From positions 6,573,976 through 6,635,975 of the forward strand of contig CM022665.1 in assembly GCA_012295275.1 (NCBI GenBank): 62,000 nucleotides of DNA, written 5' to 3'. A program made the position numbers and the translations under genes. Positions 37,201 through 52,142 of the stretch are shown here, in pieces. The first letter of the stretch is position 1, and every line of letters begins with the position of its first letter. The notes beneath the pieces are model-generated. The model made no database searches and was not told where the DNA came from. It worked only from the letters and a program-made list of their open reading frames with translations. The DNA comes from Chrysomallon squamiferum. Lineage: Eukaryota; Mollusca; Gastropoda; Neomphalida; Peltospiridae.

Positions 37201-38383
37201 GTACATGTCCACAGTCAGTGGTTTGAGAGATTTTGTTGTTACATTGTTTGTTTGACCTCTGACAGGGAAAGGTAAATAATGTAAATTATTTAAACCAGCA
37301 CTGGACTAAATGTCAGCTTTAAAAAAAAAAAAATTGTTTTATTTTATGATCATTCATTATTTAATTACATTGAATAATCCAGATGGCATACTTATAAAAT
37401 AAATGACAACCATCTGAATTGTGCTCAGCATTGTGACTCACAACATGTATCAAAACATAAGCATTTCAACATTAAATGAGTTAAACATTATCTGGTAGTT
37501 TAATAAAGAATTGTGAGTTAAGGAAAGGGCATTCTGAGTTTATTAAGGACAATTGTTTTTTTGTTTTGTTTTTTTCAAGTTGATAATGGTACAAAAAACA
37601 TCTCACCTTTCAAATTTCTAGTATAGCTTTTATCATAAATGCTACAATTTTTCCATCAGCACAGAGTAATGGAAGAAAACTTGGGGTTCGTAAAAGTGAA
37701 ATGTGAAATCTCATTTGAAAATTCTGATTTGCTTTATGGTAGTAAAAGAACCATTATAAAAGTATAATATGTACCTGAAAAGAGAGGATTCTCCAATACA
37801 AATGCCAGTGTGTGCAGTTTAAAAATATAACAATGTTTATATCCTGTACAAATGTCATGTTTCTTTATAATATTTAAACAAAATTAACTTTTATTTTTTG
37901 TTTTTACTTTGTGGAATTTAAGACTTGGCAATATAAAATGTAGGTAATCAAGTCTGTAGTGTATTATTCTCCATTACTCTACACTGAAATTTGTTGTGTA
38001 ACATTTTATGGTAAGGGAGCTTATCTATTTGAAAAACAGTTATGAAAAAGAAGTCTACCAGTTAATTGTTAATAGTGATTTTTATTTTTGTTTATTCATT
38101 AAAACATACACTTCATTGTAGATACCCTTGTAATTTGTCAGTCTGATTCCCTTTATGATGACAGAGATTAAGATGTAGTTGCTAAGTATTCAACTTGTGA
38201 ATTGAAAGCATGAAAGTGTTATTTGAAGATTTTTTTTTTATATTAAAAAAAAAAATTCAAATTCACTGTTCTACAAATTTTTTAAAAATAATAAATTAAA
38301 AACTTATTGTGATTGGTCTTGTACTTGGTGAATTTACTAAAGAGAGTAGTATATTTCAACTGTTACATTTTAATTATCAATAG

Positions 38384-38433
<50 letters not shown>

Positions 38434-39938
38434 TACACACATATTTATTTTATTTATATATTTATTTATTTATTGAAGAGACAAACAAAATGATTTGAAC
38501 AAAGTATGTAATTTTGCCACAGTTTTAAATATTTTTGATGTTAAATGTGTTTACTGGGTGAATAACTGGCATACACAAGTACATTTCAAAACATTTAAAA
38601 ACAAATAAATAAATAAATTAGAAAAATGTTAAAATGTTTGATTTTTATTGTGTAATTGATCAAACTTTATTTTTTAATGTTTTTTAATTGATCATTTCAC
38701 TGATAGATTTCTGTTTCTACTGTTTTTGAAAATGAATAAATGTGTACAATGTACATGTCTGTATAGATTCATACTCTTTTGTCTTCATTTAGTGGAGATG
38801 TGACTTTTGTATGGTACTATTTTCTGATTTAAAACAATATTTTTTTTAATCTTATTATTTATTTTTTATCTAGTATTTTGATATGGTAATAAAAGTAATG
38901 TCTCTTTCAACTATTAAAAAAAAATGTTTGGTTCTAAATTTTTATTTGTGATCTCTGATACATTGTTGAACAATATTACTAGATTTAGTTATGGAACTTT
39001 TATGTCACAAGTTATTGGAAATACTAATGATATAATGATGACTAGTAATCACTAAGTCATTGTCTACTCATTAATTAAACATGTTTGTTGGTATTTTGTT
39101 CAAATACTTAATGTTTTATACATAGTTTTTCTAAATTTCATGGTTGGTTTGTAATGATGCATAAAACATGCTACCTGTGCATAATTTGCCTTCACTGACA
39201 GGAGCTTTTTCAAACAAGTTATACCTAAATATTACTGTAATGTTGACATATTTTTTTATTACATACAAAATACATAGCTGTTAATTTTGGTAAATGATCT
39301 TTATAATACACTCCTTATAATGCCTGTTAACATTTGTCACAGTTATTTTATTTATATATATATATAAAATCAGATATATGTACACACATACATACATATA
39401 TGTTCAGGACTTTTAATGAAAAGTAGATTTGAAATATGGTTTATCCATAGAGAATAGTTAATAATTAAAAAAAACACACAAAAAAAAACACCACAACAAA
39501 TACTACAAATATACAACAAATATGCATTAAGAACTGGCTCTGTGAGTGTCAGTTCAATTTGTTGACCATGGATGCTACTAAAGAAAACTAAATTGAACTT
39601 CTTTTTTCTCCCATAAAAATTAAGAATATCTGAACAGTTATACAGAAGTTTCACTTAATACCTCCACAAACGAAATGAGTATGATTTTGTTTTCATTACT
39701 TATTTTTAGACTAACAATATAGGATTAGTTTAATATGATTTTCTGTCACAGTACTTCATGCATCATGAGGGAATATTAAAATACATTGAAAGAGAAAAAG
39801 GAATATAATTATAATGTTAATGCATGAAATGTTCTTGCTTCAAGCTAATTCAGTGTTATTTTTAAAAAACAAAATGGCTTCTTCATAGTTAAAAAACAGA
39901 AACAAATTGTGCTTATTGATTGTTCTTCTTCTTTACTT

Positions 39939-39979
<41 letters not shown>

Positions 39980-40542
39980 GATAAACTGCCTTTATATTTT
40001 GTTTAATTTATTATTCTCTTTTAAGGAGCAACAAACAGTCTTGTTACTTTTCCATTTTTATGGTGTTTGAAATGTGCATCTATAATTTTGCTTACTTGTC
40101 AAATAACAGTGAAATATATATTTGAAAAAAACAAATGTTTTTGTTTTTTTATTTCTTACTTACATGTCATTTTCATGTTTTAGTAGTTTTCTTTCAGTTG
40201 ATTATTTTTAAAACAGACCTGATGCTTTATATGTCAAGTTCAAACACTGATATGATATTTGTAAGTAAATAGTTCAAGTGAGTTTAAAGAATATTTTGAT
40301 AACTTTTGAATTATCATTCCAGCAATTTTTATTATGATGAATGTTTTTTTCTAGTTGCATGAATGTATTTAGTTGATTTGCATAAAGAGTTTATTTGGGG
40401 TATTGTGAGAAAAAACATTTTATTTTCATCCAAATGAAGAGAAATTTTATATAGCTGCATTACATGATATTTTCTCATTTAGTTTATAATTAATATTCTC
40501 CACCTACTGTTCATTGATTTCTTTTTTTTTTTTTTTTTTTTA

Positions 40543-40600
<58 letters not shown>

Positions 40601-43600
40601 AAGAAATAAAAAGAATTAATCAATTTCAGTGTCTGCTTTGGAGTTTTGTTAAGTCTTTCAGCAGAGGATGTGTCGTGACTGGTTGTGATCTGCATTAATT
40701 ATCAGCAGAGGTTCCTTAAATGTAGTGCCATGATCACTTGATAAATAACTTTGATGCAAAGTATGCATGAGATGAGGCCATAAATTGCCACAGCATAAAG
40801 TCGGTCTTGAGCTCAATCCCCTAATGTCATTGCTTGCGTGACAGAGCTTTTTCAAATTCACGCACATCTCAGAGACAGAAGCAATTAGTGACAACCATGT
40901 AATTAACAACACTAGACTTGTTATTGCTATGAAACACAGGTATCTGGGCAGCAGTGTCTGATTTATTTCCATATTCTGACATGGATAGATTAAAATGTGC
41001 CGATTTGTTGGTTGAAAGTTTGCTTTTTGCCCACAATGAATCCATTATCAATAAAGGAGTTCGAATGTGATCTAAATATTAATTACAGCGCTGGTATAGG
41101 ATATGATTGTCATAAATTTTATCTCTTAGAAACCAGAACATTTTATCATAAAGCTGGTTAAATCATGTAAAATAATTATATTAACCACTGCTATGGTAGA
41201 GAACTGGATTCATTCACATTGTCTTGATGTGTGTAACAAAAAATACAGTCTGAATTATGTATTCTGATTAAGAAATAAACTAAAAATTAAAAATGATTTA
41301 TTTATAAAAGTGAAATATATACAACTAAAATAAATAAATAACCAAAGTTAATCTTAAAGTGATCAGAATCATAAAGAATAAATAGACAATACAAATAAAT
41401 TAATATTGAATTACTTGTAATGTTAGTTTACGTACAAATAAGTTCAATTTATTTGTGGTTTCTATGAAAAATAGAAAACTACTGTTGCTAAATTAAATTA
41501 TTTGTTATTGTCAGAGAAAAAAAAAATTAAACTAAAAATAAAAGAAATGCAAATCCAGAGGATCTTGAAAAAATCTGGCTGCAGGATCAAAATAAGCTAG
41601 TTTTTAATCAGACCTTTTTCATTTCTGACTTTTGTCAGTGATTTGTAAAATTTCATAAGATTTGCATTTTGAAGCCAATGAACTGCTGAACACATTGAAT
41701 TAAAGGATACAATAAACAGAATGCAGGCCACCTGTGTCAAAATTCATGAGTCATCAGCAGATGTAGGCCTCCCTCTATACATTACATTGAATTCAGTGGT
41801 AACTTTTCAAACAACTAATGGAATTTGGGCCAAAGAAATCATGAGTTCATCTGCATAATAATTATCTTAAAAAATATTTTTTTTAAAGGGAATGACATTT
41901 AAAAAAAAAAAAAAAAAAAAAAAAATACTAAGAAATAAATAAATAATGGACCGTGTACTATGAAAAGAAAATCATTAACAGATTAAACATAGTTCACTAA
42001 TAATAACAAATAATTTTTTTTTTACAGTAAGCAGTCATTTTAATTAACAATAATTTTTTTTTTGTTGCAAATGTGACTTAGAATCCAGAAAGTTAATGAA
42101 AATTTGATGTAATTCTTCAGAACATAAACACATGGTTGTGTTTCCTAGCAGTTTATTCAATAATTTCGTGATATGAAAATTTATCAGTCCTCAAGTCCAG
42201 TGCAAACAACGTAAATTGTATCACTCAGTGCTGTTGATAGTGTCAAGGATTGGTGAGGAATCTTTCTTGTTGAACAGTTACCTGTCACACCCATTGTCTT
42301 CCTGTACAGTTAAGAAAACTAGAAAATAACAAAAAATAAATCTGTAAATTTTGTCAGTTGCTAGAACAGAAATAATAAATCTTTTGGATTAATTATAATA
42401 CAATTTAGATGTGTTTTGTGTGTGTGTGTGTGTGTTTTTATTTCCTGTACATCTAGCTGATTTGTTTGTAATATGTGATGATGTGTAGGTATGTCATTAA
42501 CATGCCTGTCACATTGTACTTTGTTTCCTATGTGTCATTTCAGAAAATGTCAGAGGCTATGTCAAAACAACTAAAACTTCATCCAATTAAAATAACACAG
42601 TAAAAAGACAGATGTGTGAATGGGAATAAAACAGTGTGTAAATACAGAATGTAAACAATAGCGCTGTGGTCATACATGCAGCATGTGTAAAATAATTGTG
42701 TATTATATATACTTGATAACAGTTATGTTTCAGATGCATTGTTTGGTCTACCTATGTAAAAGAACCTTTGTGTTTAACAATAGGTTTCTTTTTTTTTTTC
42801 TCCACAATGAATTCATGGTAATCCAGAAAACCTCAGCATTTTTGTTATATCTGAATATGTATTAGGGGTAACTTTTGAATGTGAAAAACAGGGTATTTTT
42901 GGGGGGAGGGAGGTGGGCTTTGTTGGTGTAGGAACATATGAGAATGAAATAACAAGTAAACCAAACAACAGCTTATGTCAAACTGATGGTAAACAGTGGG
43001 ATTTTTAAAACCAATGTTTTGTTGTACATTTTGATAACTTTTTGTTATCAGCTTTCTTTACTGAATGTTTAACTGCACCTCAGCACAAACAGTATAAGCT
43101 GTTGGGTGTCACGTACTGACTGATAGGTACCTAATAATGATGTAAAAATAAAAAAGTTTAATTGCAACATTGCAGACAGATGTGCAAATATAAATATATA
43201 AAATAGGTCAAATCAACTATTTTAAAAGTGCTAATCACGGATTGCATTTATTTTCATTCCAACAATATTTTAGTGTATACAAAAACTGCAAATAAGGAGC
43301 AGTTTGATCAAAGCAAATTATAAAACAAATTTAAGACATGAAAATTCATAACTTCACTGGTGCTGTTGCAGAATGAATTTCTCATCTAAAGTAAATTTAT
43401 CTGTATGCCATTTTGAATGTATTTTCTGTTTCTTCTGGTACAATAGTGTTGTGGACCAAACAGCAGTTATTTTGCATTCCTGTCATGAAGTGCTGTGCCA
43501 TCTTACACAGAAAAATGTGAAATTTGATCTTACAGCAGTATCTGGTCGTTCAGTTGCCTGAGAAATTTATCGTGAAGTGCATGCCAAATGACATTCAAGC

Positions 43601-45523
43601 AGGATTAACTGTCTCGGGTGTTAATCTCCATGGCTGGCATGAGTATGAAGAAAATGCTCCCATCCATTCCAAATACACATTAAATTGATTTTACCAGTAG
43701 TCACTTTAAAAATCTGGGAAAAAAATGAAAATGTGCAAAGAATAACAAGTAGGTAATAGATTGGTTAGTCCTTATTTATTTATGTGAAATATTCATGAAT
43801 CTGAGTTTTGAAAAAATAAAATGAGGGAATGTTTCCATTTTACTTTATAGGAAATATATATTTTGTAACAACAGATTATATTACAGATTAAAAATAAATA
43901 TGGTCATAAAGTTAGTTAACCAGGAAGCTATTTAACTGAAGATTCAGAAATCTGTTTATCAGTTTCTGCTAGTAACAGGGTGTGCCTGTTAACAACAGTA
44001 AAACTGTTACTGCAAAGAAAGTTACAAAAAGAGCTAACAGTTTTTTCATCTAATAATAATTATTCTGAATTTGTTTTGCATCAAAGTCCTATTGAACATT
44101 CTTGCCTGTGAAAATATGAATTTATTCAATATTATTTTCAAATCCCTTTCTAATTATTACAGAAAAAGAAAACATTTTTTTGTTCTTTGAAATATTTGTT
44201 TTTATATATATTTACCACCTACAAATTAAACTTTCTGCACAACAGACATGGATCTAGTCCTAATACATCTTGTTTATTTCCTAGCATTTGGTTTGTTTTC
44301 TAAGTCACTAGTGTTTGCTAATTAGAAAATAACAAGCCCATGAAGATAAGTGAAGGAAGATATTTTCCATTTTGTTGTCTTGTTATTGTCTGATAGATTT
44401 AGGTATGTGCCTATGCAATTATTTATTCAGTCTGGGTGAAATCATCAGTTTTAAAAAAAAAAAAAAAAAAAAAAAAGGATCCATTCATATTTATTGTTAA
44501 AAAGGTTGTTAGAAACAGATAAATACCTGCTGAAATGGTAAGGGTTGATTAAGGTACATAACTGAATTGTATTTTAATCTTTAATAAAATACTGAACATA
44601 CTAATAAATTTACCAGTGTGCTTTTGTAAAGAAATAACTTTTGAAAAATTAATTAACCATAACAACAAAGAAAAATAGTAATAATAAACACTATATAAAA
44701 AGCTTTAAAATAAAAAAAATTTAAATCCATTTACATTCATCTCTAATTCTTTTATGTAATTACAGTTAACCTGCAGAGGGGGGAAAAAGAAGACACCATT
44801 TTTTTTTTGTTCATGTTCAATTTCACGCACAGAATTGAACTCTTTACACTGACAGATTCTGTCTCCTTGGGTCTCCACAATTTCCTTTTCCACACTCCTT
44901 CTGTGTCACATGCATGACTGTACATATTCATCTGAAAACCAGAGCCAACATTTATATTCAAAAAATAAAACATACCGTCAATTCAAGAGGCTGTAAAGAA
45001 AGAAAAATTGTTGGTCCACCATAGCTACTTGAATAACAATGATATTTGAAAATAGATCTTATGAGATGATGGTATAATTTGCATGATCTGACATATTATA
45101 AATCATGCTGTTTTTAAGCAGCCTGTGACAGTGAATTGCTTATTAGGGCTGGAGTGATTATTGCCAAATATTGACCCATACTGATATTGGTATTCTAGTC
45201 AGACCCTTGCCACACTTGTGGGAGATATTTGACTGTGTCCTTAACACGGCATTGACAAGGCAAAACCTTGTGCTTGGTGATGCTTTAAAATGTCTGGTGG
45301 ATAGGATTACCAGAGAAATCTGCTGTTCACAGAACATCACATATTAGGATCTGTATCTGTCTGATATAAATGTATCAGTCATGATTATGCTGAATGATAG
45401 TGCACTGATTTGTTTAATATTTTATATCTGAGATTTCTTATGTTTTGTCACATTTGAACTGCTGTCATGTAATTCTATAACTAATAATTGAATTTATGAA
45501 GTTTTATGTACATTCATACAGTG

Positions 45524-45554
<31 letters not shown>

Positions 45555-47553
45555 TATGTACATACATATAAACACAAAATTTTGTGGATAGGATTTTGTA
45601 ACAAAACTGGAAGAAGAGTAGATTAAATTATAGTAAATAAGATTTTGTTTCTTTTAAACAAAATTTTAAAAATAATGTTTTGCAATAAACAGGTGCAGAT
45701 ACCCCATTTAGCAATTTATTAAACTTTTGAGGGCCTTTTTTTATTTCACAATAGAAATGAATAAAATGTTGCTGTGACAGTGCATAAAATTAGAAACAAT
45801 CCTACTGAGAACTTCTTTTTTCTTTTATAAATGAATGAATGATAATAGCAGTAACAACAACAACAAGAATTAATAATTGTTTATGCTTTTCATACTCTCA
45901 CATCAGTCAATAAATACAAATCTTTGCCTAACAGTAACACGGTAAGAAAGAGAGAGTATTAATGTTTTACTGTACGGTGTTTGAACTAATGCAGTTCACA
46001 CACACAGACAGTTGTTATGTGATGTTGGTGTTGTGTAAAAATGGCTACTTTGAAGCAATGTATTCCAGTCAGCGTAAAGCATGACATGAAAGGCCAGCTG
46101 TGTTACACTAATGAGCATGAGCATACAAGGCTGTGTTTTGAATACCAATGAAGATGGCCAAACTGAACAGATTGGCCTTAATACCATTGTTTTTGTGTGA
46201 CCTGTTAAGAATTGCTGGTAAATAACGAGAGAAATTAATTGCTTGTAGATTGTGATAGGAATATATTTAGAAGATAATGAGGCCTATATTGGACAAGTTT
46301 CTGCTGGAAATAGAAGTAGATTGAGTTTCAAGTTGTATCTAGTGTAACAGTAATCACTATGAAAATGGTATGGGAGTAGCAGTTACTGATCAGAATTTAT
46401 ACTAGAATCTTGCTAATTTAAATGGAATTTGTACAAGATTTTTGATAATTTAATTGGAATTAATACAAGAATCTTCCTAATTTAATTGGAATTTATACTA
46501 GAATCATGCTAATTTTAACAGAATATTGTTAATTTAAATTAAATTTAATAAAATGCCTGAAGTAAGAGTTTTATCATGTTTTCTTGTTTGTTTTGGACAG
46601 CATCCCAATTTTTTGATAGATGAATATGTTTTATTTATTTTATATATTTATAGTTTATTAACCAGAATCAATTTGGGAAATATAATAAATTAACTGGATG
46701 AAGATCCTGTTGACTGAGAAAATTAATTATCTTTTTTATTTTTTTAACTTTTTTTTTTAATTCTTTATTAATTTTGTTTATTATTTAAAAAAAAAAATGT
46801 ATTATTATTTTATTTTTTTTCCTCCTGGATCTACAGGATAGATAATGAAAACTTGCTGTTGTTCTTCTTTTTACACAATCACACTCTGAACTGAAAAACC
46901 TCATTAAACAAACCGCTGAGATGTCATTAAACAAATATTACTTTCCTTTCTGGTCACATACCAGTACGTGTGTATTGTGTTTGTAATAAAACATCTGTCC
47001 TTGCACTGTAGCTTCATGGCTGAATTCAATCTTGGAAACCAGAATAGCATTAGAATTTTAACTTTTCGTTTTTGCTAACCAAATTCAAAGCTTAATTTTA
47101 TTATTAAAATAACATATTATATTCATTCATTTATTTTATTATTTTCTTAAATCCATTTAGCTTCAGACTAAACAGATTTTATCATCATTTTTATAAAGAA
47201 GTATATTATAGTTTATGTATTCTATATTAAATCTGGAGCTTTATTTGAGAAAGAGTTAGGAATATTGATATATCCAACATTCCGCAGTTCCTTATGCCAT
47301 TTATGTCTTTATTGTTACATATTAAAACTAAAAAAACAAAGTCAGATACTCTGCAGAAATTTTTAAAAGAGACCAGTTTATATGCAGATGTTGTTAATTA
47401 ATCTTTTAACTATCATTTAATTACAGACTGTCCTACAAAAATGATGATAGCAGCATATCAAAATACTATTAAATTATTATGTCTTCCTTTTTTCTGCTAA
47501 TATGTATCTATTGGTATGTTAGAATGTTATTCTAGAAGAGTCTTTGCTTACTT

Positions 47554-47585
<32 letters not shown>

Positions 47586-49117
47586 CATTCTTTTCTTTCT
47601 TTCTGTCTTCATGAAAGTGCAAGAAGACTTGTCATGTTAACATTTCCTTCAAGCTATAAGCCATCACCAACCATGTCTGATTTAAATCGATTAACATCAC
47701 CAGGTGTCTCTAGTGTCTGCAGTTCTTTATTCTGTTAGCATTAAATATCATTTCTTTGACCATCATTGATCTTGTGCCTTCTTCTTTTTTTTTTTTTATT
47801 TTTTTTTTTTTTTTTTTGTGGTGGGAGGTTTTTAAAAGTGTTCAAAGTACCTGTATTGTTCCAGTTAATTGGGTCGAATTTGTTTTAAATTAAAGTTTTG
47901 AAATAAAAAATATTTGTTAAGGAATACGATAGATGGCATTATGTGATGACTGTGTATTCTCAAATTACATTCTTCATCTAAAAAACAGATCTGAAGAAAA
48001 CTTTGAAAAAACAACTTTCATGTTTCCACAAACATATAAAAGTATTGAATAAATACATTTATTTTTTGGTTTTCATACTTATATCAGATAAAGTAATTAA
48101 ATAAAATAAAAAAAAAAATAAGACCAAATAGAAATTCTTACCAGTTTTATATAGATAGATAAATGGAATGATAGACAAATATACAGATGAGACAATGACT
48201 GTAACTGGAAATATTTTAACATTTTCCCAACATATATCTTTTATCAGTAATCAGATATCCTTCACGTATTATGTTAAAGATGCTAAACATTTTCATTTGA
48301 AATATTTCTGTTTCTCTCCCCTGCAGTTATATAGGTATTAGTGTAAATAATTCAATTTATTTGGTTATACAAATAAACACTGACCAAAAACAGATATATA
48401 TTTGCATTTCTCCTATTTGATTTTGGTATTTGTTTAAATAAATTAAAATATTTGGTTTGTCTACAGTAGTTACATTCTTTATGTTACATTTATGTAAACC
48501 AGTGATAGTGTCTGGAATCATGGTGCTTTGAGCTAGACGCAAATTGTTTGACATTTGCAGATTGATTAAGCTAACTGTAACTACCATCATTGCCCAAGAT
48601 ACCCTGTGAATGGAATCTAAAATTCCAATTACACTTTAACCAAAGTAATGCCACACTTGGAACATCTTAGCCTTAGGGTAGTAATAGAAAGACACATCGT
48701 CCAAGTTCAACAGAACCTGACAGTCTATTGCTATTCTTAACCATGTTTATTAAATATGTCATCAGGTGATTTCATTTCTTAACATTGGTGTGTTGTTGTT
48801 TTTTTTTTTTTTTTTTAAATAAAATTAATTTTTAAAAATTTAAAAATAATATCAGATTACTTGTAGGTTCACTATAACTTCTTTGTGAAATAGAAATGTT
48901 AATGTTGATCTCGATGTTGTTTTCAGTGGGAATTTTTTTGTTTTATTTTTGTTTTTTTTTTTTTTCTTTTATTTTGTTATACCCCTTCAGTGACATAAAG
49001 AAAAAACTATTCTTGTAATAATAAAAAAATAGCACCAGTGTTGCTAGGCAAAACAGTCCTACTTATATCCATGTTTGATTTATGTTGATCACATTATATA
49101 TCCAAAAAGTTATTATT

Positions 49118-49151
<34 letters not shown>

Positions 49152-52110
49152 GTATTCTTTCTTTTTTTTTTTTTTTTTTTTTAAACTAAGCTTTCTTTTA
49201 AAATCTAATTTATTTATCTAATAAAATTAATTTAAACAGTTTAGTAAATTGCAAACAACTTTTGTGCATTCTGTATGTGACTGAGTATAGCAGATCTATA
49301 TCTGCAGCTGTCAGTTTGTACTCAGTAATGATGTTTACATTTGTCGTAACATCTGATTATTGAACACGCTGATATTGTCATGATCATCATGATCGCATAA
49401 CCCACAGCTTGTGTGAGAATAATCCACTGTTAATTATTGAAGGAGACAGCTGCTGGACTGAGCTCAGTAATACACACGTATCACAGATTTACACAAACTT
49501 AAGTCATCGTCTTAGTTTGACTATGTCACAAGGTTACAAGTACAAATGTGTCAGAAAACTTCTTCTCGTAATATGATTTTCTTTTTTCATTCATCGTTAG
49601 AAAAACAGTATAAATAATTATAAATAATATCAGTGATAATTGAGGTAAGATTAGGTAACACTTAAAATTTGGAAGAGTTAAGTCATATCCAGATAATTAT
49701 GAATTTGATAGAAAAAAATTAAAAATTATAAAAGTATTGAGAAACTAAAAAAACAACAAATAAACAAAAAAGAAAACCAAACAACAACTGTTAATAAATA
49801 AAAAACCCTAGACCCACCCAAAAAAAAAAAAAAAAAACGGGGGGAAAAATATATTATTTTTATATTTAGATCATCAGGTATACAGTTTTTTATCTCTTAA
49901 TTTTTTATTTTTTATTTTTTATTTTTATTTTTAAATTATTGTTATTTTTATTTTGCAATGTATTAGTGTTAAAATTGATAACTGTTAATATTTATTAACA
50001 TCAGAAGACATGGTTTGCATTACTTGTATCTTACTACCAATATATTACATATCACAAGTTATAACATTTCTGAAATAAAAATGTTCTTTATATTCAGATT
50101 TAATGCACAGTTCGTGTGAATGGTGCATGACAAATACTGAAATAGTCTTCTTTGTTTTCCAGATTTTATAGAAAAATAAAATAGTGGGTTTTTTTTGTAT
50201 TTTGGAATAGATTTAATGGCAACTAACATGCAACAGGCAAATTACTTGCATGACAATACGTAGTTGAAGTCTTTAAATGTTTGCATTATGCATACAGTAA
50301 AGGGTTATTAGATGGGCTGTGATGATGTACAAACTTCACATTATCAAAATTAAGTAGAGGTGAATGTTTCTTACTAAGGTTAGATTTGATGTTAGATAAA
50401 ACAGCTAGCTATACTGAGAAGCATAGAAAATATTTTTGAACAAAAGAAAGAAACCCCCTGTTCTATTTCAGGTAGAATGTAGATAAAATTGTCTTTTATA
50501 TAAGAGCACATTGTAGCAGTATTATATAAGAATTGCCTGTGACAGCTTCGTACAAACTCTATGCTCTTGATAGATGAATTTGGAAGTTACCAGTTTCCTT
50601 ATGTATTTGATATTACAAATAAATAATGTAAAAGGTTCACTGGTATAATAGATCAATGAAACTTTTACATTATTTTGTTTATTTTAATTATAGTGTCTTC
50701 AGAGACAATTTTACAATAACCTAAAAAAAGTAATAATAACTTTATAATTATTATATTGTTACAGTTTTCTTTCCAACACCTCTTCAGTTAAGTAAATTAT
50801 TGTTGAGTGCAAAAAAAAAGAAAAAGAAAAAAGATACCTGGAAAATTACCATGGCATATTTTGCAGTTTTTATATTATTATATTAATATGTTTACACTTC
50901 GGAAATATTTTATGGGGGCGGGGGGGAAATGTTTGTATAATAATTCCAAAACATTACTATTAAGAAATTAAAACTGCCATAACTTATCACCAGAGAATAC
51001 TGAAAGAATCCTGATATTTTTTATAAAACAAAGAAGAAAAACAGGAGGCAAATAATTTGAACATAATTTGAAAATCAATTAAAATTATTGTTATGTAAAC
51101 AAGATTAGAAATTGTTAAGAACTGGTCACCTAACACCTAACAAGAAATGCTCTACATAGACACAACATGTGAGAAAAAATATCTCTTTTTCTTTTAGCCA
51201 ATTAAATTTTACACCAGTAAATTTAAAATGTCTGTACATTAGGTGACTGGCATCCTTCTAAGTAAAATCCGTGCCTATGTTGTTGTTGGATGGGTTTCTT
51301 TATGTGGGAGTTTTATTTGGTTACAAGTGAACATTTAAATTTTTTGTTTCAGAAGTCAGCGTGATGTGAGTCCTGTCCAACAAGCTAAACGACTGGAAGA
51401 AGAGTTGTCATCCATTAACCAGCAGATGAATGAACTTGTCACTGTGGTTTGTATTCAGCTTGTAGCATTTATTTTATTTACAAACTCTGGCATTATGTCA
51501 GTCTTAATGTAACTATATTAATTTGATTCTTGATTCCTGTGAAATACTCATATCCTTATTTAAAAATTATTTTAGAAACTTAACAATATTCAGTATAAAA
51601 AGTTTCAGTCAAGACATAACAGAGCTGAATTGAAATAAGTATATTTGGCACTAAGACTTAGTGAACAAAATTATCAGATTTAAAAAAAAAGCATCTACTC
51701 ATTTGTGGTTTTTAATTTATTTTTAAAAAGCCAGTATTTCAATATTTCAAGACAATATTTGCAGAGTTGTGACCCTTTAACACCAGGACAATTAAACAAA
51801 AAACATTTCTGAATATGGACTTATTTATACACCTGCTGTCCATTAATGAATTATTAATACAATACAGTGATAATTACTTAATCTCTGAATAACAAGACAA
51901 TAATAGGTGTACCTGTGTATTTTAGTTAATGTTAAATATTTTCCATTATTTTTAGACACCAGAGAAAATGAGAACAAGCAAATCAATATTGAAAGAGGTA
52001 ACATTTTTATTTCACTGTATAAATATTCCTTTAAACTGACTTTTTCATATTAATTTTAATTTTTATTATTATTATAGGTTTGTTTTATTTTATTTTTTAT
52101 TCTTTTCTTT

Positions 52111-52142
<32 letters not shown>

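Larger units (their letters stand above)
38746..51352 (+). other. Right part of TALPID3 intron 7
   Basis: Intronic AT-rich sequence with microsatellites: (TG)n 39945-39973, (CT)n 40546-40598, poly-A 41899-41925, (TG)n 42418-42437, (CA)n 45523-45550, (ATT)n 49120-49150 and several T-runs. It also has a 32-bp minisatellite at 46394-46521. Complex low-repeat stretches that may be regulatory lie at about 40,650-41,060, 41,560-41,850, 43,480-43,690, 45,960-46,200 and 49,260-49,560. A possible alternative exon is at 47618-47738. Confidence 0.65.

Noticed and set aside
40658-41051. Minus-strand frames of 60 and 104 codons in the TALPID3 intron
   Set aside because: No recognisable protein. Better explained as complex non-coding, possibly regulatory, sequence.
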